Below the pieces are notes generated by a model. It saw only the letters and a program-made list of their open reading frames with translations, made no database searches and was not told the origin of the DNA. Shown here piece by piece: positions 43,405 through 51,326 of a stretch of 64,000 nucleotides of DNA (within the stretch, counting starts at the first letter, position 1; every line of letters starts with the position of its first letter). A program made the translations under genes and the position numbers. Origin of the DNA: Kordia sp050633145 (GTDB lineage: Bacteria > Bacteroidota > Bacteroidia > Flavobacteriales > Flavobacteriaceae); assembly GCF_050633145.1 (NCBI RefSeq), contig NZ_JBOEFY010000023.1:120965-184964 (forward strand), given 5' to 3'.

Positions 43405-43448
43405 AAAACAGTCTTTAATATCAAATATTTGATATTAAAGACTGTTTT
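43405..43448. terminator. Perfect 44-bp palindrome, bidirectional terminator
   Basis: Arms of 22 bp begin AAAACAGTCTTTAATATC and meet without a spacer (centre AAATATTT); eight T follow on the plus strand. It would fold into a long stem, terminating pepP transcription. Confidence 0.8.
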
Positions 43449-43496
43449 TTTTCTTGAATTTCACTAATTTGAAACTCAAAAGTCAACACTAATTTT

Positions 43497-44117
43497 ATGG
43501 CAATAACACATTTAGAAAATGCAATTTCAATTCATCAAGAAACCTCTTTATCCATAGAAAGGAAGAAAAAAGATGTCATTGGGCAAACGATTGAAAAAGT
43601 GCATTATGTCATTGCCAATTATCCAAATCGTCCTCATGAATCTAATGGTTTCCATTTAGTAGATGAAGCGGTATTAATACAGCTTTCCAATGAACAATGG
43701 ATCAGTTGGGTTTGGTTGGATGATGATCCTACGGTATTTTATTGCTATCATTTGTATTTTGATGACGCTAAAAAAGCCATAAAAAATAGAGAAGAAGCAG
43801 TTCTTACTTTTTTAAAACGCTCTGGACGTTACACACCCGATAGTCATTCAAAATGGGTTGATGCTTCCACATCTGATGGTTGGAAAGAATTCATTGGTCA
43901 ACAAATTGAAGACATTCACTTTTTAATGCAGAAAATTGATGATATCCCTTTTCTGTCGGATGTAATTTTAAGTTTCAAAGATAAAACTGTTCGCATACTA
44001 GCTATTGAAGAACCTGATCCAGAAGCTTTACCAGAAATTGAAAACTTAAACTTCGATCCAATATACACCATGATTGCTTTTGATGATGCTATTCTAAAAA
44101 AGCACAATCGATTTTAA
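43497..44117 (+). CDS. Hypothetical 206-aa protein upstream of GyrB-like gene
   Basis: No family recognised. Soluble, acidic, Trp-rich middle (EQWISWVWLDDDPTVFYCYH) and a second half of beta strands (SDVILSFKDKTVRILAIEEP). It is 34 bp before the GyrB-like gene and on the same strand, so they are probably co-transcribed. A functional link to that domain is inferred from spacing. Confidence 0.65.
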   Translation: MAITHLENAISIHQETSLSIERKKKDVIGQTIEKVHYVIANYPNRPHESNGFHLVDEAVLIQLSNEQWISWVWLDDDPTVFYCYHLYFDDAKKAIKNREEAVLTFLKRSGRYTPDSHSKWVDASTSDGWKEFIGQQIEDIHFLMQKIDDIPFLSDVILSFKDKTVRILAIEEPDPEALPEIENLNFDPIYTMIAFDDAILKKHNRF

Positions 44118-44151
44118 TACATAATTAGTATATGAAAAAAAGATATATAGT

Positions 44152-44742
44152 ATGATTCGTCACATTGAACCATCTGAGCACATTCGCATGCGTCCGCAAA
44201 TGTATTTTAAAACGTTGTTTGAGGAAAAAACACTCGATTCTATTCCGCTAGAAATTATTCAATATGCAATTGATCAAAACAGCACAAATATTTCGGTGAA
44301 CTTGTATGTTGATCATTTTTCTATTGAATTTAATGTAGGAATGTCTTTAGAAATTTATGAAGATTATGATGGAGATATAACTCAAGCTGAAGCTACTTTG
44401 TTGAAAATTACCGAATCTGTACCGCTTTGGAAGAAAAGCGCTCAGGAATCTGGTCTAGGTGAATTGATTGGTTTGATACGAATCAACGCCGCTTCCGAAT
44501 GGTGCAAATTGCGCACCTATTCAAACGGAGAAAAAGGAGAGTTTTTATTTAAGGAAGGAAAAACCGAAACGAGATCTATCTGCGGAAGCGATGAAAATAA
44601 AGATTATACAAAATTGACTATAAAACCTGACGCTACTATATTTCCCGACTTAAAAATCAATCCAACAACATTGCAAGAAAAGATTGATGAGGTTCGCAAA
44701 AAATTAAACGGATTTGACATTCAACTTCATATAGAAAAATAA
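44152..44742 (+). CDS. Stand-alone degenerate GyrB/ParE-like N-terminal domain
   Basis: 196 residues. The sequence follows the ATPase domain of type II topoisomerase B subunits: HIRMRPQMYF corresponds to the gyrB RKRPGMYIG segment, LGELIGLIRINAASEWCKLR to GVSVVNALSEWLEVEV, and TKLTIKPDATIF to GTKVTFKPDPEIF. The ATP site is eroded: the catalytic Glu and Asn of the EVVDNSIDE helix are absent (EIIQYAIDQNSTN) and the glycine-rich lid is not intact. No transducer or TOPRIM domain follows. It therefore should not be an active topoisomerase; regulatory or inhibitory binding is possible. Homology is by eye. Confidence 0.7.
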   Translation: MIRHIEPSEHIRMRPQMYFKTLFEEKTLDSIPLEIIQYAIDQNSTNISVNLYVDHFSIEFNVGMSLEIYEDYDGDITQAEATLLKITESVPLWKKSAQESGLGELIGLIRINAASEWCKLRTYSNGEKGEFLFKEGKTETRSICGSDENKDYTKLTIKPDATIFPDLKINPTTLQEKIDEVRKKLNGFDIQLHIEK

Positions 44743-44779
44743 GCAAATTACTTCAGTATATTAATTTTGAATACATAAA

Positions 44780-44805
44780 AAAAGCACGCCAATTGGCGTG
44801 CTTTT
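44780..44805. terminator. Bidirectional terminator
   Basis: AAAAGCACGCC and GGCGTGCTTTT form a perfect 11-bp stem with loop AATT, flanked by an A run to the left (44777-44783) and T run to the right. It lies between the convergent GyrB-like and cupredoxin-like genes. Confidence 0.9.
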
Positions 44806-44834
44806 CACTATCAATCATGAAAAAACAATAATAG

Positions 44835-45215
44835 TTATTCTACTATTAAGGTGTATTGTGGTGTAGGGTTAAGCGGGCAAAAATATACGTACTCTCCTTT
44901 TTTAAGCGTTACTTCTTTTGAGTGTCCAGTTGTGTCATTCTTTACAACTTCCGTTACATAAGCGTTTTTAATGTGGTTTGCTGCGTCTGTTTTTCCTTTA
45001 GGCGCTAACACAAATCCTACATCATGTCCAACTCCTGTATTTTCGATTTCAAAAACATACGTTCCTGGTGAAAGTGTAACTGATTTTTGTGTAAATTCTC
45101 CTTTAGTTTGTTGTAAAGAAACCGTTTTCACGTTTTTCTTCATCATTTTATTTTGTGCTTGCGTAGTTATTGAAAATCCTACGAATACTACTAAAATTGC
45201 GATTAATTTTTTCAT
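44835..45215 (-). CDS. Secreted cupredoxin-like protein with incomplete copper site
   Basis: 126 residues. Signal peptide to TTQAQ, then a plastocyanin-like beta-sandwich (VTLSPGTYVFEIENTGVGHD, VTLKKGEYVYFCPLNP). His64 (GVGHDVG) and Cys113 (YFCPLN) occupy normal type 1 copper positions, but the C-terminal His and Met of the usual Cys-x-x-x-x-His-x-x-x-x-Met loop are missing (FCPLNPTPQYTLIVE). It may bind no copper or bind it differently, or be a structural homolog. It is the last gene of a four-gene operon. Confidence 0.8.
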   Translation of the reverse strand: MKKLIAILVVFVGFSITTQAQNKMMKKNVKTVSLQQTKGEFTQKSVTLSPGTYVFEIENTGVGHDVGFVLAPKGKTDAANHIKNAYVTEVVKNDTTGHSKEVTLKKGEYVYFCPLNPTPQYTLIVE

Positions 45216-45287
45216 TGTAATTCTTCTTTTAAAATTTATTTTTTTTGTGTAATTATTGAATTGTATTCTAGTTTTTAAATACTGTTT

Positions 45288-45644
45288 TTATGCGTGGTAA
45301 TAACGTTCTCTGTAAATTTTTCCGTCTTTCCATTCAGTAGCAACTGCTTGCTCAGAAAGCATTGTGCTTCCGTCTTTCATCTTCAACTCCATTTCTGCTG
45401 TGTAAAAAGAATGGTTTCCGTTTACAGCAAGATTTTTTACATCATATCGTACAAACTCTTCTAACTGATTGTTAATAAAATCATGTTCAAAATCTACATT
45501 AAACTTCTTTCCTTTTTTCGGTGTTCCATTCGCTTCTCTCAACTCTACATCATCGTGTAAATATGTTTCCATTGCTTCAATAAAAGCGCCTTTTGATAAA
45601 AGTTCGTGAACGTGTTTTAAATTCTTCTTTATTTGGTCTTCCAT
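45288..45644 (-). CDS. SnoaL-like / NTF2-fold protein
   Basis: 118 residues. NTF2-like cone fold is suggested by HELLSKGAFIEAMETYLHDD, VELREANGTPKKGKK, and the paired strands NHSFYTAEMELKMKDG and SEQAVATEWKDGKIYRERYY. SnoaL-like proteins bind or isomerise small molecules; active-site identity cannot be assigned. It lies in the same operon between the AhpD-like gene (87 bp) and the cupredoxin-like gene (72 bp). Confidence 0.8.
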   Translation of the reverse strand: MEDQIKKNLKHVHELLSKGAFIEAMETYLHDDVELREANGTPKKGKKFNVDFEHDFINNQLEEFVRYDVKNLAVNGNHSFYTAEMELKMKDGSTMLSEQAVATEWKDGKIYRERYYHA

Positions 45645-45731
45645 AATTAGTTGTTTTTTATTGTTATTAATTATTTAAATGTGAATTCCTGAATCTTTTC
45701 CTAAAAACTCAGGAAATTCACTTTACTATTG

Positions 45732-46289
45732 TTAGTGTGCTACTGAAAATTTTCCTGCTTCTACTGATGGGAAATCAACTTCTGTTTCAGCAATATGATT
45801 TACATAATTTGTCAATGTGTTAGAAACTACGTTTAATACGATTTCTAAAATATCTCCGTCATTATATCCTGCTGCTTTTGCTGCTGCCAACTCTTCACTA
45901 GAAACGTTTCCTCTATTCTTTGTTACGCTTTGTGCGAATTGTAAACCAGCTTGTATTTTTGCATCACTTGCCAATCCTTGACGACTTGCTTCAGTTTGCT
46001 CTTCTGTCAATCCGTTCATTTTTCCAATTGCAGTGTGTGCAGATAAGCAATAGTTACATGAGTTTTCTTCTGCGATTGCTAATGCCAATTGCTCTCTAAA
46101 CTTGTTGCTAAAGTTTCCACTAGCTGTCAATTCACCTAAGCTTAAGTATGATTGTAAAGTTGCTGGAGAGTTTCCAAATACTTTAATAAGGTTTGGAATA
46201 AATCCTAATTTCTTTTGTACTGCATCAAATAATTCTTTTGACTTTCCTGTTGTTGTTTCTGGGTTTAATGTTTCAATTCGTGTGCTCAT
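45732..46289 (-). CDS. Carboxymuconolactone decarboxylase / AhpD-like protein
   Basis: 185 residues. The redox motif CxxCxxxH is intact: Cys78, Cys81 and His85 in SCNYCLSAHTAIGK, typical of the AhpD-like branch with peroxidase-reductase activity. Other family segments: IPNLIKVFGNSPATLQSYLS, FREQLALAIAEEN. It probably detoxifies peroxides or electrophiles with a dithiol, in the cytoplasm. It is the second gene of the operon after a 32-codon gene; the promoter region has an activator-like direct repeat. Confidence 0.9.
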   Translation of the reverse strand: MSTRIETLNPETTTGKSKELFDAVQKKLGFIPNLIKVFGNSPATLQSYLSLGELTASGNFSNKFREQLALAIAEENSCNYCLSAHTAIGKMNGLTEEQTEASRQGLASDAKIQAGLQFAQSVTKNRGNVSSEELAAAKAAGYNDGDILEIVLNVVSNTLTNYVNHIAETEVDFPSVEAGKFSVAH

Positions 46290-46336
46290 AATTTCTATGT
46301 TTTTAATAATTTTTTATTTTGTTAAATGTGTTTGTT

Positions 46337-46435
46337 TTAATTTTTGCAATTACAGATTTGTCTTTCTGGATGTTGCTCATCGTACTCTTGATATCCCCAA
46401 CAATTTGGGCAAACTGTATTTTGTATGTCTTTCAT
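46337..46435 (-). CDS. Small CxxC zinc-ribbon-like protein, 32 aa
   Basis: Begins MKDIQNTVCPNCWGYQEYDE and ends CNCKN, 32 codons. Cys at 9, 12, 28 and 30 give a CPNC and CNC pair that could bind one metal ion or be redox-active. The ATG (46435) is about 100 bp from the promoter and the stop is 47 bp before the AhpD-like ATG. The coding pattern and place in the operon argue for a real gene. Similar short CPNCWGxQE proteins occur in flavobacteria as far as I recall; function is unknown. Confidence 0.65.
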   Translation of the reverse strand: MKDIQNTVCPNCWGYQEYDEQHPERQICNCKN

Positions 46436-46531
46436 AATTTTTGATTTTTCTTTCGACTAAACATTGTAAAAATTGAATCTTATAATGTCTTGCTTTTAGC
46501 ATTGTCGAAACGTTGATTTCTAATTACAGTA

Positions 46532-46558
46532 CAAAGATGCGGCGTAAAGACATGTCAA
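46532..46558 (-). promoter_or_regulatory. Promoter of the CxxC/AhpD-like operon
   Basis: On the minus strand TTG (46558-46556) is followed after 16 bp by CATCTTTG (46539-46532), a near match to TAnnTTTG. Predicted transcription starts about 90 bp before the 32-codon gene. Confidence 0.6.
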
Positions 46559-46592
46559 GAAATGGACAAAAGTTCCTAAGAATTGGACAAAT
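46557..46592 (-). promoter_or_regulatory. AraC-type direct repeat next to the promoter
   Basis: On the minus strand, TTTGTCCAATTCTT and TTTGTCCATTTCTT are repeated with a 21-bp period, two helical turns, and the promoter-proximal copy overlaps the -33 TTG. This is the usual geometry for an AraC-family activator. Its regulator is unknown. Confidence 0.55.
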
Positions 46593-46878
46593 AGGTTTTG
46601 TATTGGATTTTTAGCCTTTTTGATGTGTTTTGCACGTAGATTTTTAGGTATAATATATATGTGTCAAGCTCAGATGATGTAATTTAAAAACTCAAAAAAG
46701 CGTGAACGAAACGTCATAGCGAACAAAGTGTAGCTATCTGCTACTATAGAAACAGATTGCACGTCGTAAACTCTTCGCAAAGACATGTCTAGCAAGTCTA
46801 ATAATCAAAGAAGTCTAAGTAAGTCTATCATGAAATTCAAAACAATACCTCTTCATTTGTTAAAATAACAAGCAAAAT
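46593..46878. other. Intergenic region with a dispersed repeat
   Basis: No coding region seen. 46748-46829 holds the third copy of the 80-bp repeat (AGAAACAGATTGCACGTC start, AAGAAGTCTAAGTAAGTCTA near the end). The rest is AT-rich with no feature that I can name. Confidence 0.5.
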
Positions 46879-46908
46879 TTTGCCAAGTTTACAACATTGA
46901 GTACTTTG
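46879..46908 (+). promoter_or_regulatory. Putative promoter of VPS10-like gene
   Basis: TTTG near 46879-46882 is followed after 19 bp by TACTTTG (46902-46908), one base shorter than the consensus. The ATG is 22 bp further on. Confidence 0.4.
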
Positions 46909-46930
46909 AAAGTCTAAACCATACCCAACC

Positions 46931-49789
46931 ATGAAACCTAAAATTTTACGCACCGTATTATTTCTTTTTTTAGTACAATTTAGCTTTGCACAAAGCAACC
47001 CGACTTCGGCAGCTAAAGTGCAAGATGCGCTCAAAGAGAAAGCAAAACTCACGGAAAACTCTACCGTAAAGAATATCGAATTCACCAACATTGGTCCCAC
47101 AATAATGAGTGGTCGTGTGGTCGATTTAGATGTAAATCCAAACAATACAACCGAATTCTATGTGGCGTATGCTTCAGGAGGATTGTGGTACACGAAAAAT
47201 AACGGAACAACCTTTGAACCTGTTTTAGACAGTTCGCCAACACAAAACATCGGTGATATTGCAGTCGATTGGAACTCAAAAACCATTTGGGTAGGAACAG
47301 GAGAAAACAACTCTTCGCGTTCGTCGTACGCAGGAATCGGAATCCTAAAAAGTACGGACAACGGAAAAAATTGGTCAAACATGGGATTATTAGATTCGCA
47401 TCATATTAGTAGAATCGTAATCAATCCGAATAATGGAGACGAAGTTGTAGTTGCTGTTTTAGGTCATTTATATTCGTCAAATAATGAACGCGGAATTTTC
47501 AAAACAACCGATGGCGGAAAAACATGGAACAAAACATTATTCATCAATAACGATACAGGAATTGTAGACTTAGCAGTTTCTCCAAATAACTTCAATGTGC
47601 AATATGCGTCTTCATGGGAACGCGATCGTAAAGCATGGAATTTTGTGGGGAACGGAATCAATTCAGCAATCTATAAAAGTACAGACGCAGGAACTACATG
47701 GAAAAAAGTAAGCGAAAAAGCTGGTTTTCCAGAAGGTGATGGCGTGGGAAGAATTGGATTGGCAGTATACAATGATGAAACGGTATATGCGTTTCACGAC
47801 AGTCAATTCAGGCGTGAAGCCAAAAAGAAAAAGAAAAGCGATTCTAAAGCATTGACAAAAGATGACTTTAAAACCATGTCTTCTTCAACGTTTTTAAACC
47901 TAGTAGATAAAAAACTAAACACATACTTGAAAATGAACGGTTTTCAAGAAAAATACAGAGCCGAAAATGTAAAACAATTGGTAAGAGCAGGAACTATTAA
48001 ACCTGTTGATTTAGCAAAATATCTAGAAAATGCAAACTCATTATTATTTGATACACCAGTAATTGGAGCGCAAATTTTTAAAACCACAAATGGTGGGAAA
48101 TCATGGAAAAAAACACATGACGGTTATTTAGATGACGTTGTGTATTCGTATGGGTATTACTTCGGAATGATTCGAGTAAGCCCAAAAAATCCAGCTCAAA
48201 TATACATTGCAGGTGTTCCAATTTTGCGTTCGCAAGATGGTGGAAAAACATTCAAATCTATCAATGGAGAAAATGTGCATGTAGATCATCATTCACTTTG
48301 GGTAAATCCAAACAATCCAAATCATTTGATTAACGGAAATGACGGTGGTGTCAATATCTCGTATGATAATGGAGACAGTTGGATCAAGTGTAATTCGCCT
48401 TCTGTTGGACAGTTTTATGCAATCTATGCAGACGAACAAACTCCTTATAAAGTATATGGTGGATTGCAAGATAATGGTGTTTGGGTAGGTCCAAATAACT
48501 ACAAAGCTTCTGTAAAGTGGCATGAAGAAGGAAAATATCCGTACGAACGAATTATGGGCGGCGACGGAATGCAAGTGCAAGTAGATAATCGCAATCCAAA
48601 CATTGTATACACAGGATATCAATTTGGAAATTACTACAGAATTGATCGTGGTGAAAATGGTGGTCGAACATACATTCAACCAAAACACGAACTTGGAGAA
48701 TCACCATACAGATTCAACTGGCAAACACCAATTCATTTATCGGTTCACAATCAAGATATTTTATACTTAGGAGGAAACAAATTGCACAGATCTTTAAATA
48801 AAGGAGACGATTGGGAAACTATTTCGGGCGATTTAACACAAGGTGGAAAAAAAGGAAATGTAGCGTACGGAACCTTGACAAGTATTTCTGAATCAACTTT
48901 CCAATTCGGATTAATTTATGTTGGAAGTGATGACGGATTGATTCACGTAACAAAAAATGGCGGTGGCGATTGGCAAAATATTTCTAACGGATTACCGAAA
49001 GATTTATGGGTTTCGCGTGTCATTGCTTCATCACACAAAAAAGAACGTGTATATGCGACTTTAAATGGTTATCGTTGGGACGATTTTGCAAGTTATGCGT
49101 ACATGTCTGATGATTACGGACAAACATGGAAAAACATTGCAAACGGAATTCCAGATTCGCCAGCAAACGTCATTAAAGAAGATCCGACAAACGAGAACAT
49201 CTTATATGTTGGTACAGACAATGGCGCGTATGCTTCTTTAAACATGGGAGCTTCTTGGCAACCTTTTCATAAAGGTTTACCAAATGTAGCAGTGCATGAT
49301 ATTGTAGTGCAAAAACAAGCAAAAGACTTACTTATTGGAACACACGGACGTTCTATTTACAAAGCAAACATTGCCGTTTTACAACAAGTAGACGATGCAA
49401 TTACAGCAAAAGATATACATGTATTTGAAACTGAAAATATTCGTCATCGTCCATTTTGGGGATCAACTTGGAGCAAATGGTTACAACCAAATGTGCCAGA
49501 AAAAAACATCTATTTCCATACGAAAAATGCGGGTAGACTTACCATAAAAGTACTTTCTGATAGCGGTGTTGTCATGAACGATGATATAATGAATGCTGAT
49601 GCAGGATTTAACACTTGGAACTACGATTTGAGTATTACGGAAAAAGGACGTAAAAAGTACTTGAAAAAGAATGAAGATGCTTCTATTCCAAAAAAGAAAA
49701 ACGGTGCGTATTACTTGCCAAAAGGAACGTATACTATTGAAATTTCTGGAAATGGAGGAAAAGATAGTACTGAATTAGTGATAGAGTAA
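46931..49789 (+). CDS. Secreted VPS10/BNR-repeat propeller protein
   Basis: 952 residues. Signal peptide MKPKILRTVLFLFLVQFSFA. The body is a large ten-bladed sortilin/VPS10-like propeller with Asp-box (BNR) repeats, S/T-x-D-x-G-x-T-W: ILKSTDNGKNWSN, IFKTTDGGKTWNK, IYKSTDAGTTWKK, IFKTTNGGKSWKK, ILRSQDGGKTFKS, MSDDYGQTWKN. The C-terminal 130 residues form a beta-sandwich (HTKNAGRLTIKVLSDSGVV, YYLPKGTYTIEISGNG). There is no T9SS domain. Bacteroidota relatives are annotated as glycosyl hydrolases but no glycosidase residues are evident. It is probably periplasmic or surface-located. Confidence 0.85.
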   Translation: MKPKILRTVLFLFLVQFSFAQSNPTSAAKVQDALKEKAKLTENSTVKNIEFTNIGPTIMSGRVVDLDVNPNNTTEFYVAYASGGLWYTKNNGTTFEPVLDSSPTQNIGDIAVDWNSKTIWVGTGENNSSRSSYAGIGILKSTDNGKNWSNMGLLDSHHISRIVINPNNGDEVVVAVLGHLYSSNNERGIFKTTDGGKTWNKTLFINNDTGIVDLAVSPNNFNVQYASSWERDRKAWNFVGNGINSAIYKSTDAGTTWKKVSEKAGFPEGDGVGRIGLAVYNDETVYAFHDSQFRREAKKKKKSDSKALTKDDFKTMSSSTFLNLVDKKLNTYLKMNGFQEKYRAENVKQLVRAGTIKPVDLAKYLENANSLLFDTPVIGAQIFKTTNGGKSWKKTHDGYLDDVVYSYGYYFGMIRVSPKNPAQIYIAGVPILRSQDGGKTFKSINGENVHVDHHSLWVNPNNPNHLINGNDGGVNISYDNGDSWIKCNSPSVGQFYAIYADEQTPYKVYGGLQDNGVWVGPNNYKASVKWHEEGKYPYERIMGGDGMQVQVDNRNPNIVYTGYQFGNYYRIDRGENGGRTYIQPKHELGESPYRFNWQTPIHLSVHNQDILYLGGNKLHRSLNKGDDWETISGDLTQGGKKGNVAYGTLTSISESTFQFGLIYVGSDDGLIHVTKNGGGDWQNISNGLPKDLWVSRVIASSHKKERVYATLNGYRWDDFASYAYMSDDYGQTWKNIANGIPDSPANVIKEDPTNENILYVGTDNGAYASLNMGASWQPFHKGLPNVAVHDIVVQKQAKDLLIGTHGRSIYKANIAVLQQVDDAITAKDIHVFETENIRHRPFWGSTWSKWLQPNVPEKNIYFHTKNAGRLTIKVLSDSGVVMNDDIMNADAGFNTWNYDLSITEKGRKKYLKKNEDASIPKKKNGAYYLPKGTYTIEISGNGGKDSTELVIE

Positions 49790-50006
49790 ATTTATAAGTA
49801 AGGTACAGAAATTTATATATGATTTTCTAAATTTTCTTTCAATAGATTAACTGTTGTTTGATTTTATTGTTTGAGTCAGAAATAGAGAACAGCGAAGTGG
49901 AATTGCGAAGCGTAGCTTCAAGCATGTAACTTCAGATGTGAACGATGCGGAGCAATTTCCTATCTCAAACTTGATTTTTTTGTTTCGTTTTTTTATCAAG
50001 AAAAAA

Positions 50007-50720
50007 ATGAAAGCTATAGAAATGACAAAACAAAAACTCTATTTCCTTTCTGGAACCATGTGTACACCACTTTTGTGGAATGCTGTTGTGGCAGAATTAA
50101 CACAGTTTGATTGTATATTCATAGACACAACTCCAGCAACTTCTTTTGATGAAATAGCTGTGTTGTTAGATGATATTTTAGAAGAAAACGCTTTTGTAGT
50201 AGCCTTTTCGATGGGCGCGTATGCGGCAATGCACTTTGCAGTTTCACATCCAAAACGAATTCAGAAAATGATTGTCATTGCGGCTTCTGCAAATGGTTTG
50301 AGTGCAAAAGAATTACAACTCCGAAAAAACACAATTGACTTTCTAGAGAAACACAAATACAAAGGAATTTCTACGGCAAGAGCATTGCAGTTTCTCCATC
50401 CTAAAAATCATCAAAATAACGAGTTGATTCAAGTCATAAAAGACATGGATGCTGACTTAGGAAAAGAAGTGTTGATTCGCCAATTGAAAGCGACTTCATT
50501 ACGAATCGATTTAACCCAAAAACTACAACAAGTACAAACTCGAATTCATGTGATTGCTGCTACAGAAGATGCATTAGTGAAGATTGATGATGTAAAGTAT
50601 ACACAACAAAACATACCAAAAGCGACAATTACGGTACTTAAAAATTGCGGACACATGATTCCGTTAGAAATGCCTAATTTGGTGCGAGAAAGTATGCTTC
50701 GGTTTTTTTTAAAATATTGA
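50007..50720 (+). CDS. Alpha/beta hydrolase
   Basis: 237 residues from the ATG at 50007; the open frame reaches back to 49938 with no coding sense, and a later ATG at 50022 is also possible. Fold motifs: FLSGTMCTPLLW (oxyanion region), nucleophile elbow AFSMGAYAAMH with Ser68, acid AATEDALVKI, and His in NCGHMIPLEMP. Close to MhpC-like esterases. The substrate is unknown. It is followed after 68 bp by a secreted protein gene. Confidence 0.85.
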   Translation: MKAIEMTKQKLYFLSGTMCTPLLWNAVVAELTQFDCIFIDTTPATSFDEIAVLLDDILEENAFVVAFSMGAYAAMHFAVSHPKRIQKMIVIAASANGLSAKELQLRKNTIDFLEKHKYKGISTARALQFLHPKNHQNNELIQVIKDMDADLGKEVLIRQLKATSLRIDLTQKLQQVQTRIHVIAATEDALVKIDDVKYTQQNIPKATITVLKNCGHMIPLEMPNLVRESMLRFFLKY

Positions 50721-50788
50721 AGATTTTAGATATTACTTTGATTTTGGATGAAATTATTATAGCTTTAATTACTACATAAACATATAGC

Positions 50789-51289
50789 ATGAGAACAATA
50801 CTAGTACTTATAACGTTTTTTATTTCCACACTATCGTTCGGACAAAAATCAGAACTTTCCATATTTGATAATCTAGTTTCAAAAACATGGAAAGCAGAAG
50901 GAGAATGGGGCGATGGAACTAAATTCATGCAAGAAATTACATTTACATATTCCTTAGATAAAAAGTTAGTCATTGCAGAATCGATTGGATTTGTAGACAA
51001 AGCGCAAACCAAATTAGGACCGCGAAATCATGGTATCCGACAATTTGATAAGGAAACAAAAACCATCAAGTTTTGGGAGTTTGATGTCTTTGGCGGATTG
51101 ACGCAAGGAACCGTTTTTGCAGAAGGAAAAAACATTGTGTATCAATATAAATACGGGAATTCGGTTGTGACCGATATGTGGGAATATGTAGATGATGCAA
51201 CCTATAATTTCAAAGTAGGAAGCTATGAAAATGGAAAATGGAAACAAGTGTATTTGAGTACGAAGTTTGTGGAGCAAGAAGAAAGGTAA
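50789..51289 (+). CDS. Hypothetical secreted protein (lipocalin-like)
   Basis: 166 residues. Signal peptide MRTILVLITFFISTLSFGQ. The rest is a run of antiparallel strands (KTWKAEGEWGDGTKFMQEIT, KLVIAESIGFVDK, TIKFWEFDVFGGLTQGTV, NFKVGSYENGKWKQVYL), resembling DUF1579-like or lipocalin-like beta-barrels. It is probably periplasmic. No conserved active site is seen and the family assignment is tentative. Confidence 0.65.
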   Translation: MRTILVLITFFISTLSFGQKSELSIFDNLVSKTWKAEGEWGDGTKFMQEITFTYSLDKKLVIAESIGFVDKAQTKLGPRNHGIRQFDKETKTIKFWEFDVFGGLTQGTVFAEGKNIVYQYKYGNSVVTDMWEYVDDATYNFKVGSYENGKWKQVYLSTKFVEQEER

Positions 51290-51326
51290 AGTTTTGTGAT
51301 ATTCCTTATTATGAGTATCAATATAT

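Noticed and set aside
43405..43448. Insertion sequence end or attachment site
   Set aside because: No transposase or second copy in the window; the T run and place after pepP fit a terminator better.
46931..49789. Enzymatically active sialidase or glycosyl hydrolase
   Set aside because: Asp-box repeats are present but the Arg triad and other catalytic residues are not evident, so only the propeller fold is claimed.
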